The translations under genes and the position numbers were made by a program. From Astragalus membranaceus (lineage: Eukaryota; Streptophyta; Magnoliopsida; Fabales; Fabaceae), in the NCBI GenBank assembly GCA_039519185.1, contig CM076849.1, forward strand, positions 118,128,587-118,192,586: a stretch of DNA of 64,000 bases. Reading direction: 5' to 3'. The notes under the pieces are model-generated. The model worked only from the letters and a program-made list of their open reading frames with translations, did no database searches and had not been told where the DNA came from. Positions 44,699 through 56,738 of the stretch are shown piece by piece (position 1 is the first letter of the stretch; the number at the start of each line of letters is the position of its first letter).

Positions 44699-45640
44699 TC
44701 AAGCACATTTTTCTAAAACCTTTTCTCCAATAAATCATTTGCATCATACATGCACATCATAATTTGTTCATTCATTCATTGCATAAAATAAGAGTTGTGA
44801 TGAGAAGCGAAATGTTCTTGCAAAACAATCATCCTTTTGAAAAGATTATCCTTATTTGGTTGCAAACTCAAGGTGTTCCAAGGCACTCAGTTTTTCAAAT
44901 CAATAGCTCATTTGCACTGCATCCCATCCATTCTATGACAAAAGACTGAAATAGTGTGTCAAAGAAAAAAAACAAATTTTTTTAACTGATGTTAACTCTC
45001 TGTGAAGCATTCTTCTAATGAGCGTGCATGCTATGAGTACATTCTCTTGTTTGAGTCCGTTGATTTTCCTCCCTTACCACAGTTTCCCATCCAAGTCTAA
45101 TCCCGCCCCGTCCACCCCTAAAGCGCATATTCTCTCCCATCAGTGCATACTTGACTTTTGGTTCATTCCCACTAACACTTTAAGTCCTCCATGCTGGGGC
45201 AATTCTGTGATCACTAATTTTCCTTGTCGGTATCATATTCCCTTAGTGCAAGTCTTTCTAAAAAATATAATAAATAAAAAAGATAAAATAAGCTCGCTAG
45301 GTTGAAAACCCGCAAAGGGCGGCCTAGGCAAAAATGAGCGCCCGGTGGATTGAAAACTCGCAAAGAGCGGTCCAGGCAAAAATTAGGGCACAAAAAAAGG
45401 GAAAATAAAAGAGCAAACACATGAAGATAGATAAGTTATTGTTCTAAGGTTAAGTCTCATAGAAATAAGCAATCGGGATTTGAAATGAAGTTTGGCCATC
45501 TCCTCAAAAACCCCAAAATCCCAGAAAATCCCTTTCCTACCCACCTTGAGCCAAGAAAAACCGAAATCCAAAAATCACCCTAGACAAAGATCTCCCCAAA
45601 TAAAAACAAAACAGTGCATCACTTTTATCAGCTCACCCGA

Positions 45641-45673
<33 letters not shown>

Positions 45674-46111
45674 TTTCAAAAAAAGGGGGATTCAAAAATG
45701 AAAACCCCAAAACAAAATGGTGAGTTGGTACATGTTACCACAAAGTACAAGAGATCCTTGTCTAAATAAACCTTCAAACACTTCATCATTCCCATACACC
45801 CCTCCTTCCATAAACCGCAAACACTCCCTTTGGCCTCAACATCAAACCCCTTAGTCATTCTACCCTGAGACATGAATTTGCCTTAACAGAGCCCAAACAA
45901 GCCCAATAACCATCTTCCTCATAGACCATTAACCGTCAATCAAACGCCGAACAAAACTCACCCTCCCGCTAGCCTCAAACACTGCATTAAGCCTAACCCT
46001 CCTTCCTCCACAAAACACCACAATCCCGAAAAGTCCAATGACCGGTTGCTTTTGTTCACTCAAATTTTAATCTTAGGACGAATAAGCTTATCTGTTTACA
46101 ATGTGTTTGCT

Positions 46112-46149
<38 letters not shown>

Positions 46150-47640
46150 AAAAACAAAAAAAAAAAAAACAAAAAAAAACAAACAGTCAGAAAAAAGAAA
46201 GCTGACAAAATAAAAAGAGGGACTTTCACTCCAAAGCACATTCAAGATGCATTAAAACAAGGTTTAGTGATCACCAAATGAGGCTTCTCTTCATTACCAA
46301 AGTCAAGACATCAGTAGAGAACCAAAGATTTACACTGAGGACACCACTCAGATCTAAAAGTTGGGGCATCCCCTTCACCTCTCACACCACTCAACTTTGG
46401 GGAGGTTTGTTCATTGCCCACCCCATTCATATATTACCCTCAGTTCATAACCGTCACCATAACTCTGCCGCCTTTCACAACCTCACTCAAAGAAACCATT
46501 TGAAATGTCATTCGAAAGTGGGCCAAGTGCGTTCCCATTCCTTCACCTCATTCATTCCTATAAAACCTCACCGGGGCAATCTCTCAACTCACTATCCTAA
46601 ACAAGGCCTTGTCATTCTAATTGGGGCAGCTTTGTCCTTGTTATGACTGGGGCAACATCAAACTCTATGGGTCGAGACTAAATCTCTTTTGCTCCACCTT
46701 CCCTTTCAAAAGCCGAAGCATTCCCAATTCATCACCTTCTACGCCCCTAGTTATTGTCACCACTAGACAGGGGCAAACTATTCAAATACCTGAATTGGGA
46801 CAATCTTGTATCTCTTGAGCCCTCATGAGCTTCGGCAACAACCATGTCTGTCATTCCTTCACTTGCCATAAAAGTCCATGCCCTAAACCAATCCCAAGTT
46901 AACGGACTCACTCATTCACATTTGCACCCCTATGCATGCTTACTAGATAATGCTTCAAAGAGAGAGAACACAAGTTAGTCACGTGATATTTAAGATTCAG
47001 TCGTCATTGAAAGGAAGAGAAAACAAGTGAGCTTGTTTGTAAATAAAATCTTGAGAACACCGGAGTTTGAATCAAATTCCATTTTTTTTCTCAACAAAAT
47101 GGTCAATAATCATCTCAACTCCTTGCGTTCAAAGTCTTGCATCTCATCATCACAAAAATGTTTCATCATTCATATCCTATTTTTCGCCTCATGCATTTAG
47201 GCGTTCCATTTTGCATCGTGCCAACATCATCATTTCATAAAAGCAAAAACATTTTCCATCTCATTCCATCAAGCATCAAAGCATTGCATCATAAAAGCAA
47301 AAACACGTCACCCCGTGTCATAACATTTGCATCCAAGCATTTCATTCACATCATATTCACATTCGCATTTCATGCATTCATCGCATGTCATCCAAAATGC
47401 CTATGTTTCCCAATCAACCATTTCATATCATTACACTATGCATCATAACATTAGCATCCAAACATTTCATTTGCATTCGCATTTCATGCATTCATCCCAT
47501 ATGCCTATGTTTCCCAATCAACCATTTCATATCAGGCATCAAAGTATTGCACTTGCATCCTCACATAGCAAGAAGACAAATAGGAAAAATTCTTTAACCA
47601 GCTATCTCAGCACATGAAGGGGTCGCCTAAAGTCGGCCGC

Positions 47641-48571
47641 TTGTAGGGCTTTAGTGCTCGCCTGGATCCTTAGGGATTAGGTTGTTATCTTGTAGGGCTT
47701 TAGTGCTCGCCTGGATCCTTAGGGATTAGGTTGTTATCTTGTAGGGCTTTAGTGCTCGCCTGGATCCTTAGGGATTAGGTTGTTATCTTGTAGGGCTTTA
47801 GTGCTCGCCTGGATCCTTAGGGATTAGGTTGTTATCTTGTAGGGCTTTAGTGCTCGCCTGGATCCTTAGGGATTAGGTTGTTATCTTGTAGGGCTTTAGT
47901 GCTCGCCTGGATCCTTAGGGATTAGGTTTTTATCTTGTAGGGCTTTAGTGCTCGCCTGGATCCTTAGGGATTAGGTTGTTATCTTGTAGGGCTTTAGGGC
48001 TCGCCTGGATCCTTAGGGATTAGGTTGTTATCTTGTAGGGCTTTAGTGCTCGCCTGGATCCTTAGGGATTAGGTTGTTATCTTGTAGGGCTTTAGTGCTC
48101 GCCTGGATCCTTAGGGATTAGGTTGTTATCTTGTAGGGCTTTAGTGCTCGCCTGGATCCTTAGGGATTAGGTTGTTATCTTGTAGGGCTTTAGTGCTCGC
48201 CTGGATCCTTAGGGATTAGGTTGTTATCTTGTAGGGCTTTAGTGCTCGCCTGGATCCTTAGGGATTAGGTTGTTATCTTGTAGGGCTTTAGTGCTCGCCT
48301 TAATCCTTAGGGATTAGGTTGTTATCTTGTAGGGCTTCAGTGCTCGCCTGGATCCTTAGGGATTAGGTTGTTATCTTGTAGGGCTTCAGTGCTCGCCTGG
48401 ATCCTTAGGGATTAGGTTGTTATCTTGTAGGGCTTCAGTGCTCGCCTGGATCCTTAGGGATTAGGTTGTTATCTTGTAGGGCTTCAGTGCTCGCCTGGAT
48501 CCTTAGGGATTAGGTTGTTATCTTGTAAGGCTTTGGTGCTCACCTTAATCCTTGGGGGTTAGGATGTTTAC
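47641..48571 (+). repeat. 49-bp tandem array, 19 copies
   Basis: Exact 49-bp period from 47641 to the 19th copy at 48523; the unit begins TTGTAGGGCTTTAGTGCTCG. Most copies are identical. Four copies in a row near the end have TTCAGTGC instead of TTTAGTGC, one has CTTAATCC, and the last is diverged. A partial degenerate unit follows. It sits in the 3' internal region, the place from which satellites are known to arise in Ogre elements. Confidence 0.97.
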
Positions 48572-49007
48572 CTTGTAGGCACTTGCAGTGGTGATCCTTA
48601 ACCAAAATAAAAAGGAAGAAAATCGAAAATAGCATCTCATAGCATCCATCATTCCATTAAAATCATCACATCACATACACTTTGCATAACATACATTCAC
48701 ACTCCATTCCATAAGAAAAAAAAAAGAGCAAATAAGAAAGGAGAGAAGAAAATCACAGAAGGCGGAACATAAAAGAACACAACATCTTCATATCATTCAT
48801 CATTCTCATACCATTCATACCATTCATTGCTTCATGGCATCAAACAGTAGTGCATTACACTTTCAATTTGTATCTCAGAAGAGCGAAGAAATAACAGAAA
48901 AAACATTCCACCAAAGTCAATCATTGCATTCATATGCATTCAAGTGTATGCATTTCATGTACCTGTCAAGATAGAAGTTACCTCAGACTAGATAGTCTCA
49001 ACCCAGA

Positions 49008-49082
49008 GTTAGTAAACTCCATCAACCCAGAGTTAGTAAACTCCATCAACCCAGAGTTAGTGAACTCCATCAATCCAGATCA
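49008..49082 (+). repeat. 24-bp tandem repeat, about three copies
   Basis: Units of CCCAGAGTTAGTAAACTCCA plus TCAA. The repeated peptide-like frame NPELVNSI is a by-product of a period divisible by three. Confidence 0.9.
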
Positions 49083-49257
49083 CAACATTGTGTACGAGCA
49101 CGCAATGGATCCATCAGACTTCGTCAAGTCCTTCGGATTAGTTGTGTCAGCCTAAGGCGTAGCGTAAATCCATTGATCAAATCAGTTCCGGACCTGATGT
49201 TGATCGGCCGCTCGAAAGGCCCCCTCAGACCGTTTTACTAGTACCATAGCTAGTAGC

Positions 49258-49395
49258 GCTCCTTCAGACCACGATGGTCCTTCAATTAAGGCCTAGGCAG
49301 CCTTCCAGACCCTGAGTGGTCCTTCAGAGCCTTAGTGCTCCTTCAGATCCTGAGTGGTCCTTCAGAGCCTTAGTGCTCCTTCAGATCCCGAGTGG
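49258..49395 (+). repeat. CCTTCAGA minisatellite in E 3' internal region
   Basis: About 21-bp units alternating between ...GAGTGGT and ...TAGTGCT endings. The same unit type occurs in the E LTRs (42848-42930, 51532-51613) and C LTRs, so LTR and internal 3' region share it. Confidence 0.85.
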
Positions 49396-49605
49396 TCCAT
49401 CATTTTCTCTCTCAGTTAATGCACCAAGTGTTAACCGTTCCCCGTTTGTTCTCAAGCCGATCTACTCAAAAAATATATATAGAAAAAGAAAAAGAGGAAA
49501 ATTCGGGTTTCCCTAAGCAGACAAAATCGGTATAATTTCTGAATTCTTTATTTCTATTTTGCCTCGAAATATGTCCTGCGCAATTCATATTTCTTGTCAA
49601 AATCC

Positions 49606-49622
49606 AAATAAAGAGGGGCAGC
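49606..49622 (+). other. Polypurine tract of E
   Basis: AAATAAAGAGGGGCAGC directly before the 3' LTR. Confidence 0.9.
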
Positions 49623-52110
49623 TGTCATACCCCAATTTTGTCCGGCTTAGGTCAAAACCCTAATTTTCTCCACAAAAAAATAAAAATAAATTATGCATTG
49701 CATTTTGAATCCTAGAAACCGCTCCAAAGTTTTTGGAATCATTCTTAGGGATAGAATGCACTTTTTAAGAAACTAGGGTTTTGAAAATACGTTATGCATG
49801 CATGGCAAGCTTTGAAAAATATTTTATGCATGTATGGCAAGGACCTAAAAGCATTTTTTTGGAAAACAAGAATTGATTTCTAAGCCAAGAATCGATTTAT
49901 AGTATGTTGCATAGGTCTTGAAAATCGATTTTTAAGCTCTTCCATAGGCCATGAATCGATTCCTCATTGCTTTAACTAAACATGGAATCGATTCTCACCT
50001 ATTATATATGTCCTGAAAATCGATTTCCCTCTCCTTTCATAGGCCTTGAAATCGATTTTCAGGCCATTTTAAAGAGGTGAAAATCGATTCCTCCTTTTTC
50101 CATAGGCCATACAATCGATTCCCATCATTTCCAAAAATAAAGAATCGATTCCTACATGTTTCCAAAGACCACAGAATCGATTTTCAGGATCTCCAAATGT
50201 CCTGAAAATCGATTCCTACCATTTTCCATAGGCCATATAATCGATTCTTGTCATTTCCAAAAGAAAAGAATCGATTCCTACATATTTCCAAAGGCTCAAA
50301 CAATCGATTCATCCTTGCCATAAATGTTTTAAAAAATTTTTTACGCTTTCCTAAGCCTATAAATAGGCAGCCTCAAATCACATTTTCACAGGCACACATC
50401 TCACGGAGAGGAGATCTCACAGGACAGGGAAAAACTTCACAGGGTCAGAAAAACAGACACAACTCACAAGATCAGAGAGAAGAATTGCTACACACTTTTT
50501 TTAAGATCTGAGAAGAATTGCTCCAGAAACATTTTCACAAGATCTGGGAAGACAACTCTCGTAAATCTCATTTTCCAGTTCTCCGCTTCATTTTTGTTCT
50601 TCAGATCTGTAATATCTGCCTTCATCAGAGGTATTTCTGTTTTTTATATTTGTTAAAATTCAATCATTCTGATCCATGCCAAAATTGCCCTATGTGATTT
50701 AATTTAGCTGTAGTGTCCTTGTTGATGATGAACCATATGATTCCCACTTATGCCTAGTGCATCATTTTCTAAGTGGTGAAGATGGTCTCAGATGATTCAA
50801 CCTCCCCTTTTAAACCCTTTCAAAAACATTTTTTTCTTCAGAACTACGTCGCTTTGATTCCCGTTCGGGATACGTAGGAGCGAGCCACGTTCTCGTCAAG
50901 CGCAACAAATAAAAATCCTTTTCATCCCCATAAACAAATTATTTTCATAAAAACAAACAAAAAGAATCATTTTCCAACCCATTGTTGCTAATAGCTCATC
51001 AGAACCTCTGTTCGTTTAGCTATTGGCGACAATGTCTTTTTCTCATAAGAATAATAAACGATGGTCCATCATAACCTTTGTTAGTTTGATCATTGTGCAA
51101 ATCAATCTTTTTTTCGAAAATCACTTTCAAAAAGATAATAAAAACGAGTTGTTATCAATAGTCCATCAGAACCTTTGTTCGTTTGACTAGCGGTACAACT
51201 CTCTCTTTTTTGAGTATTTAGTAGTGATTCATCATAGCCTCTGCTAGTTTAATCATTTGCTAATGCTCGTCCTATTTCAAAAAACTCACTAAAAAAGATA
51301 AAAAAACAAAAACTTTTCAAAAAGAACCTAGAACTACGTCGCCTTTGATTCTCCACCCGGAGATACGTAGGAGCAGGGCCACGCCCCTGTCAAGCGCAAA
51401 AACAAATAATTTCTAAATAAAAAATACAAACACATCTCTTTCAAAAAATCAAAAATCTTGTTTTCAAAGTAGGGGATTAAGTCGGTCGTACGGCCGGGTT
51501 AATCATTGTTTTAGGATAAGTGAGCTGTGGTCCTTCAGAGCCCCAGTGCTCCTTCAGAGCCCCAGTGCTCCTTCAGACCCCCAGTGGTCCTTCAGACCCC
51601 CAGTGGTCCTTCAACACAGATCACACAATCCTAAGACCCCTATATTAAAAAACATCAACACACAAACATTTTCTACCCAAGAACTACGTAGCTTTGAATT
51701 CTCCATCGCACCGGGAGATACGTAGGAGCGGGCCATGTCCCGTCAAGCACTTTTTTCTAAAAACCCTTTTTTCCCCCTTCTCACCTAAAATAAAATATTC
51801 ATTAAAGATTTCCCATTCATCTCCAAATAAGAAATAAATAGGCAAATCTAGGTATTTTTCAAATCAAACATTAAAACCACACATTTAATTAGAGGTTCCC
51901 TTTCGGTAGAAAGGACGTGCGCGGTGCTAACACCTTCCTCGCACGTAATCGACCCCCGAACCTATATCTCTAGTTTTCAAAGACCATCCGCCTTGTCCAA
52001 AAGACCTTTTTTCAATGTTTTGGTCTTAAAATTAAAATATTGGTGGCGGCTCCAAAATTATTCCACGTTGTACATTGAGAAACCCAACCGGGATTTTTCG
52101 GGGTGCAACA
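49623..52110 (+). repeat. 3' LTR of element E
   Basis: Copy of 40940-43427. Module I at 50844-50895, 51334-51389 and 51684-51742; module II array at 50981-51268; TATA box at 50358-50365; AATCGATT cluster upstream. Only a few single-base differences from the 5' LTR are seen. Confidence 0.95.
50358..50365 (+). promoter_or_regulatory. TATA box of E 3' LTR
   Basis: CCTATAAATAGGC, identical to the 5' LTR. Transcription from here would read into D's tail. Confidence 0.65.
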
Positions 52111-52319
52111 GCGAGGATAATTGGAATGAAGCTTCGGAAGTGTTTGCAAACGCGGTGCCGAGTCCATGTAGGCGAGTGATGAGTTTCTTGTGTTCATTCG
52201 TTAAATTCAAGGTTGTTTTCCAGCAAGTTAAGGTCCTTTCTGAGAATGTCGATTCTCGGTTATTCAAATGAAAGACTGGACGAAATTTTGAGGACAAAAT
52301 TCTTTCAAGTTGGGGAGAA
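52111..52319 (+). other. D 3' internal tail and polypurine tract
   Basis: Ends with TTTTGAGGACAAAATTC and AAGTTGGGGAGAA (52307-52319), matching element B's pre-LTR text. The first five bases are E's right target duplication. Short frames have no domain. Confidence 0.85.
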
Positions 52320-54677
52320 TGTAACATCCTCAAAATAATTAATGGAATTATTTGGATGTTAACCCAATTGAATTATTTTAGTACTTGACTGGTAAATTTA
52401 TTGAGTGTTAAAATTATTTATTGGTTGTCATCGGATCGTTAACCGGATAATACAGGTCAAGGACGACTTAGAATCGAAATAAGAAATTAAGGACAATATG
52501 GTAATTTTACCACGTTACCACTTATATATTAAATATATATATGTGTGTGTGTGAGTGAAAGAAAAGAAAGAGAATTAAAAAGAATGAAAGGATACGCGAG
52601 AGAGAAGAGAAACGGAGAGAAAAGAGAGAAAAGGAAAAAGAAGAGAAAAGAGAGAAAAGGAAAAAGAAGAGAAAAGAATGGGTATGGAAGAAGAAGAGGA
52701 AAAAATAGGGTATCTAGGTTTATCAAAACGTCTTCCTTCCAACACGAAAAGTGATCGGCGTTCCTTCCTCTTCAATTTGGTACCAACATCATCACCATCA
52801 ATTCACTCTCTCTCACTTTGCCATTTTCGAAATTTGGAGAAAAAGGGGGGGTTTTGTGGTTCAAGCTCAAAGGAAAGCCTAGAATGGTGGTGAGGAGCGA
52901 GCTCAAGGTGGATTACGCGAATATTGAAGTCCGATTTGGGGTTTCTGAAGAATTAAAGGTTAGGGTTCAAATTTGGGGTTTATGTGTGAATAGTGAGTGA
53001 GGTTGAAGATGATGAATAGTGTTTGATGAATCAAGGATGACTAGGAGCGAACCCGAAGCGTTTTGAGTGCGGAACGAAGTTCAATTCCGCGAATTGGAAG
53101 CTAGTTGGTGTTTAGGGTTCGAATGGCGGGATTTCGAGGAATTCGGTATTTCGGTCAAAGAGATGTCTCGGGATCGAGCGGAAAGATTGGCAGCGGAGTT
53201 GGGCGTTGTCGGAGCGTGGAAGTTTATGCGGGGATTGTTCGTGTGGTTATGTGGAGATTTTGAAGTCTCGGTGATTTCGGCTCGGTGTCGGCTCTCGCTT
53301 CAAGGGTGAGTTTTACTCACGCTTAGGATGTTTTCGTTTTACAATGAATTTTTCGTGATTTGGTTTCGAAAGATTTTGAGTCGAAAACCGTTATTTCGAA
53401 ATATGTCGTATTTTGATAAAATTCGTTTTGATTGAGATTTTGATTGATTTGATTGATTGTGTGATATTGATTGGGTCTGTTTTGACGGTTGTTTGAACTG
53501 TTTTTAATCGGAACAAGAATCGGAATTGAGCGGAATAGCGAATTTCGCAAGAAAACGGAAAACCATCACTTTTCAGCAGACGGTCGCGTCGCGACCCGTC
53601 CCCATCGCGTCGCGACCAGGCTCAGTTTTGTCACACAATTATTTCTGTCTCTTTTCGCGTCGCGACGGTAGCAGTTCGCGTCGTGACGCTTTGCAGTTTT
53701 TCAGCAACTGTACACTGAATTTGTTTTCGCGATAACTTTTGATCCGGGAACCCGATTGAGGTGTTCTAAGATGCATTTGAAAGCTTATTCAGAGGCCTAA
53801 CCGGATATTCTTTTTGAAGGTAAAAATGAACTGTTTTGGAGTTGTAAAATTGTGTTGAAAAGTGGCGAATTAGTATGCGAGAGAGAAAATGTAGATTTTG
53901 TTTATGATGCGAACTATTGGTCTGAGTGTAAATGAATACTGAGTCCATATGATTGTAGATATATGTATATATATATCGAGTTGGGTGACGACCCATGTGT
54001 AACATACTAGGCGGGGCAGTCATGATCCCCTTCCCTAGGCTCCATGTCAATGGGAGAATGTACTATTGGTAGGGGGTTCACCGGGATTAGCAATGTTCTG
54101 CAGTCGGTGTTATGTTAAAGATTATTGTACGATACACTGGGATTAGCAATGTTCTCCAGTCGGTGCCGTACTTTGTTTGTTTTACGATATACCCGGAGCA
54201 GCAATGTTTTGCAGTCGGTGTCGTGTTAATTTAAAAAGAATTCATAATTGAACCGAGAGTGTTAGTAGGGGTCTCGGTAGAACTCACTGAGATTGTATCT
54301 CATTGTTTATATGTTGTTGTTTTACAGAGAAACAGGGAAAGAGAGGACCACAGAGGCACGAGTAGGTTGAGCTCGGATGGTTGCTGACGACTTAGCATTA
54401 TGCTTAAGTTTATATTTCCTTTTGTTGTCTATGTACTGCAACACTATGTCTGTAGTGTATATCTTTCTTCCGCTTTCTTGTATGATACTGAATACTATAG
54501 TTGCTGCTGGTTTATGGTCTGAGAACCGTATCGTCTTGTTAGTGTATAAGACTGTTTGGTTTATATTCAGCAAAAAATTATAGTGATATTCAGTGTCTAA
54601 GCAGGAAATATATCTCTAATGTTTTAGGGATGGTGCACTTGGGTATTTTTACTAAATAAAAATACCGGGGTGTAACA
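52320..54677 (+). repeat. 3' LTR of D (2358 bp)
   Basis: TGTAACATCC to GGGGTGTAACA. TATA-like tract 52525-52550, GA-rich leader 52555-52700, CpG palindromes 53580-53690 (TCGCGTCGCGA and variants), three hairpin units at about 54075-54225. It is full length where the 5' LTR carries a 345-bp deletion. Confidence 0.95.
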
Positions 54678-54682
54678 TTATA

Positions 54683-55290
54683 TTTACTAAATATAATTGA
54701 AATAATTATATTTTCAAATGTATTTAAAATACATTATAATCGAAATAATGTATTTAAAATGTATTTAAAATATATTTTAAAATGTACTTAAAATGTATTT
54801 AAATAAATATATATAAAATAAATTTTATTTAATGTATTTGAAACAACCTGAATGATTGACTTAGATACTACACGACTTTACAAAGATGACCATTATATTT
54901 CAATAATTAAATAACGTAAAAATAGAATAAGAAAATACATTATCTTTTAATGTTTTAAATAAATATTAATAAATCTAAATTATAAATTTGAATTTATATT
55001 TGCCGTTTCTCAAAATTGACTATTGCTAAATGAGTTGGCAACATTTAAACAAATGAGCTCTTATTGTTAACTCACCTACGTGTTGGTACCGCGCACATTA
55101 TGTAATAAGTACTTAAGAATTCACCTATATAATAATTTCTTTAAAAATAAAAAAATAATAAATCACCGATGCATTAATGTCAAACCAATGCAGCGTTAAT
55201 TTCGCAGCTCAAATACCTCTTTTCATATGAACATATTTCCCACATCAAATACCTCATTTCATGTCCACATATTCAACAACTCCCTCATTG
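54683..55290. other. AT-rich pre-insertion DNA, no gene seen
   Basis: Includes ATGTATTTAAAATGTATTTAAAAT-like simple repetition (54720-54850). Ends with ACTCCCTCATTG (55279-55290), the left target duplication of the next element. Confidence 0.5.
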
Positions 55291-56726
55291 TTTTTTTTAA
55301 GCCACAATTAAATGTATTTATTAATAAAATAAAGAGAAGACATGAAAACACAAGAGGGGACTAGACCAAAACCCTCGGCAATGAGAACAATAATAGAAAG
55401 CCCAACAAAGGCCCCTAAAATAAACAACCAAAGAGCTCTAATAAAAGATATTCTAAGGCGACCAGGACAACCCAAAAAAGGAAGCAGGGCAACACCTGAA
55501 TAGCCCCCACAACCTCCACCCACTGCCTACTGCGCACACACTCCAAACCACCACAGCCAGAATCACCTCACTATCCTCACATTAAGCACACTCCCAAAGA
55601 TCGAGGCTAGAGGTGGAGGCCAAGAGGTGATTGGGAAGGGCTCATAAGCTGAAGGAAAAGGTAGGAGCCCAGCGAAGAGAACTGCTAACTTTAATCTAGG
55701 GACCCAAAGTCCGAAGCAGGGCAGCACCTGCAAGCCCCCACACACCACCACCCACCGCCAATTGAGTGCCACACCACAACACCCAGCATCACCTCACTAT
55801 CCTCACATTAAGCACCCTCCAATTGATCGAGGTTAGAGGTGGAGGCCAGGAGAGGGAAAGGGCTAAGGAGCTGAAGGCAGAGGAGAGGAGCCCGTCAGAG
55901 AGAACTGCAAACAGCAGCCAGGCAAACACCCACTGAATCAGCACACCCCCTGTCTTCTGGCGTCGAAACACCAGCCACCACCGCGAAGCCGTGTCACCGG
56001 CCAACACCGCGACACAACCGAGCTAGACCGAGGTCGTCGATCACCAGCGACCACCGCGGTGTTGTGCCACCGGCCAACACTGTGACACAACCAAGCATGA
56101 CGCTACTCAGCGACATTCATTTAGTGACGGCGACGAAAGACGAAAAAGCGGCCTCGGAGGCGGATGTTGCCGTGATCACGGACCCAAGAGCGATCCACCA
56201 GCCACCATCCCGCTCAAATCAGCAAACCACCGTGAAACAGAAGCACACCACGTACCTCCTAAAATGCGCAGATCCACCAAAAAGGCAGATCCAAACCAGC
56301 AACGCCACGGGGCAGAGACCATGAACGGCACAGAGGAAGCAAGATCACTATGCGACCCACGGTTAGAGCAACAACAACGTTGAGACCCAGATCATCAAAC
56401 GCAGAACCAATCGCACAAAACCCAGATTCCGAAAAATCAAAACGCACGAATCGCAGTCAAAACCAATCGCAGAACCAATCGCAGTCAAAACGCACGAATC
56501 AAATCAACAACAAAAGCTGGACAATCGCACGAATCAAATCGCAGGATTCAAGAAATCGCACGATTCGGGGGAGAAGATTGCGACAGCAGAGGCGGAGACG
56601 CAGATTGGAAGGGGGAAGAAGCCCGCGGGGAGGGAGCCCCCCCCCCCCCCCCCCCCCCACAGCGGCGGCGGTAGGTTGCGCTCAGCAAGTCCCAAGAGTT
56701 TATGACAGATTGGATTGGAATTTTTC
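55291..56726 (-). mobile_element. LINE-mobilised retroposon, A tail and 12-bp TSD
   Basis: ACTCCCTCATTG occurs at 55279-55290 and again at 56727-56738. The left end is T8, which is an A tail on the minus strand, preceded by TTTATTAATAAATAC, typical of LINE 3' ends. There is no RT domain. The 5' part is GC-rich with a 22-base C run (56637-56658) and repeated GAATCGCA/GCACGAATC text. It could be an internally deleted LINE or a transcript copy. Confidence 0.8.
55500..55960 (-). repeat. Internal tandem duplication of about 228 bp in the retroposon
   Basis: TCACCTCACTATCCTCACAT occurs near 55562 and again near 55790, with similar flanks (GGGCA(A/G)CACCTG upstream; GATCGAGG(C/T)TAGAGGTGGAG downstream). 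The copies are diverged, so the duplication is old. Confidence 0.8.
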
Positions 56727-56738
56727 ACTCCCTCATTG

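Larger units (their letters stand above)
43449..49605 (+). other. Non-coding internal region of element E
   Basis: No retroviral domains in any frame. Contains a module II copy (43979-44023), a module I copy (44641-44698), poly-A tracts (45644-45671, 46107-46148), GCATTCAT-type low complexity (44400-44570, 47130-47600), a 49-bp tandem array and two smaller tandem arrays near the 3' end. It is homologous to C reversed, for example 45300-45600 with 30600-30300. Confidence 0.8.
40940..52110 (+). mobile_element. Element E: non-coding Ogre-like LARD, TSD GCGAG
   Basis: LTRs at 40940-43427 and 49623-52110 are both 2488 bp and nearly identical. GCGAG flanks both sides (40935-40939, 52111-52115). 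The LTR starts TGTCATACCCC and ends GGGTGCAACA. The 6.2-kb internal region is non-coding but homologous in order to element C. R-U5 and internal parts match C, while the U3 is entirely different. Young insertion in D's 3' internal region. Confidence 0.95.
22989..54677 (+). mobile_element. Element D: old chromovirus hosting insertions C and E, TSD TTATA
   Basis: The 5' LTR starts TGTAACATCC at 22989 and the 3' LTR ends TGTAACA at 54677. TTATA flanks both sides (22984-22988, 54678-54682). Without C (12.5 kb) and E (11.2 kb), D is about 8 kb with PBS, decayed gag-pol lacking integrase, polypurine tract and LTRs. It shares A2's gag deletion. Many frameshifts, an LTR deletion and two nested insertions show it is the oldest intact-ended element here. 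Confidence 0.93.

Noticed and set aside
47641..48571. CRISPR-like regular repeats
   Set aside because: The repeats are directly adjoining 49-bp units with no unique spacers, inside a plant LTR element.
48934..49155. Repeat protein frame with NPELVNSI units
   Set aside because: Produced by a 24-bp tandem repeat whose period is a multiple of three; no homologue or context.
53489..53735. Short frames over the CpG palindromes in D's LTR
   Set aside because: They overlap non-coding LTR structure and change frame between the D copies.
22957..54855. AATGTATTTG(G/A)AACAACCT on both sides of D as a long target duplication
   Set aside because: The true 5-bp duplication TTATA lies directly at the ends. 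The longer match is about 15 bp from the left end and 160 bp from the right, probably local repetition.
56637..56658. 22-base C run as a functional G-quadruplex site
   Set aside because: A single homopolymer of this kind may be assembly or slippage noise; nothing nearby supports a function.
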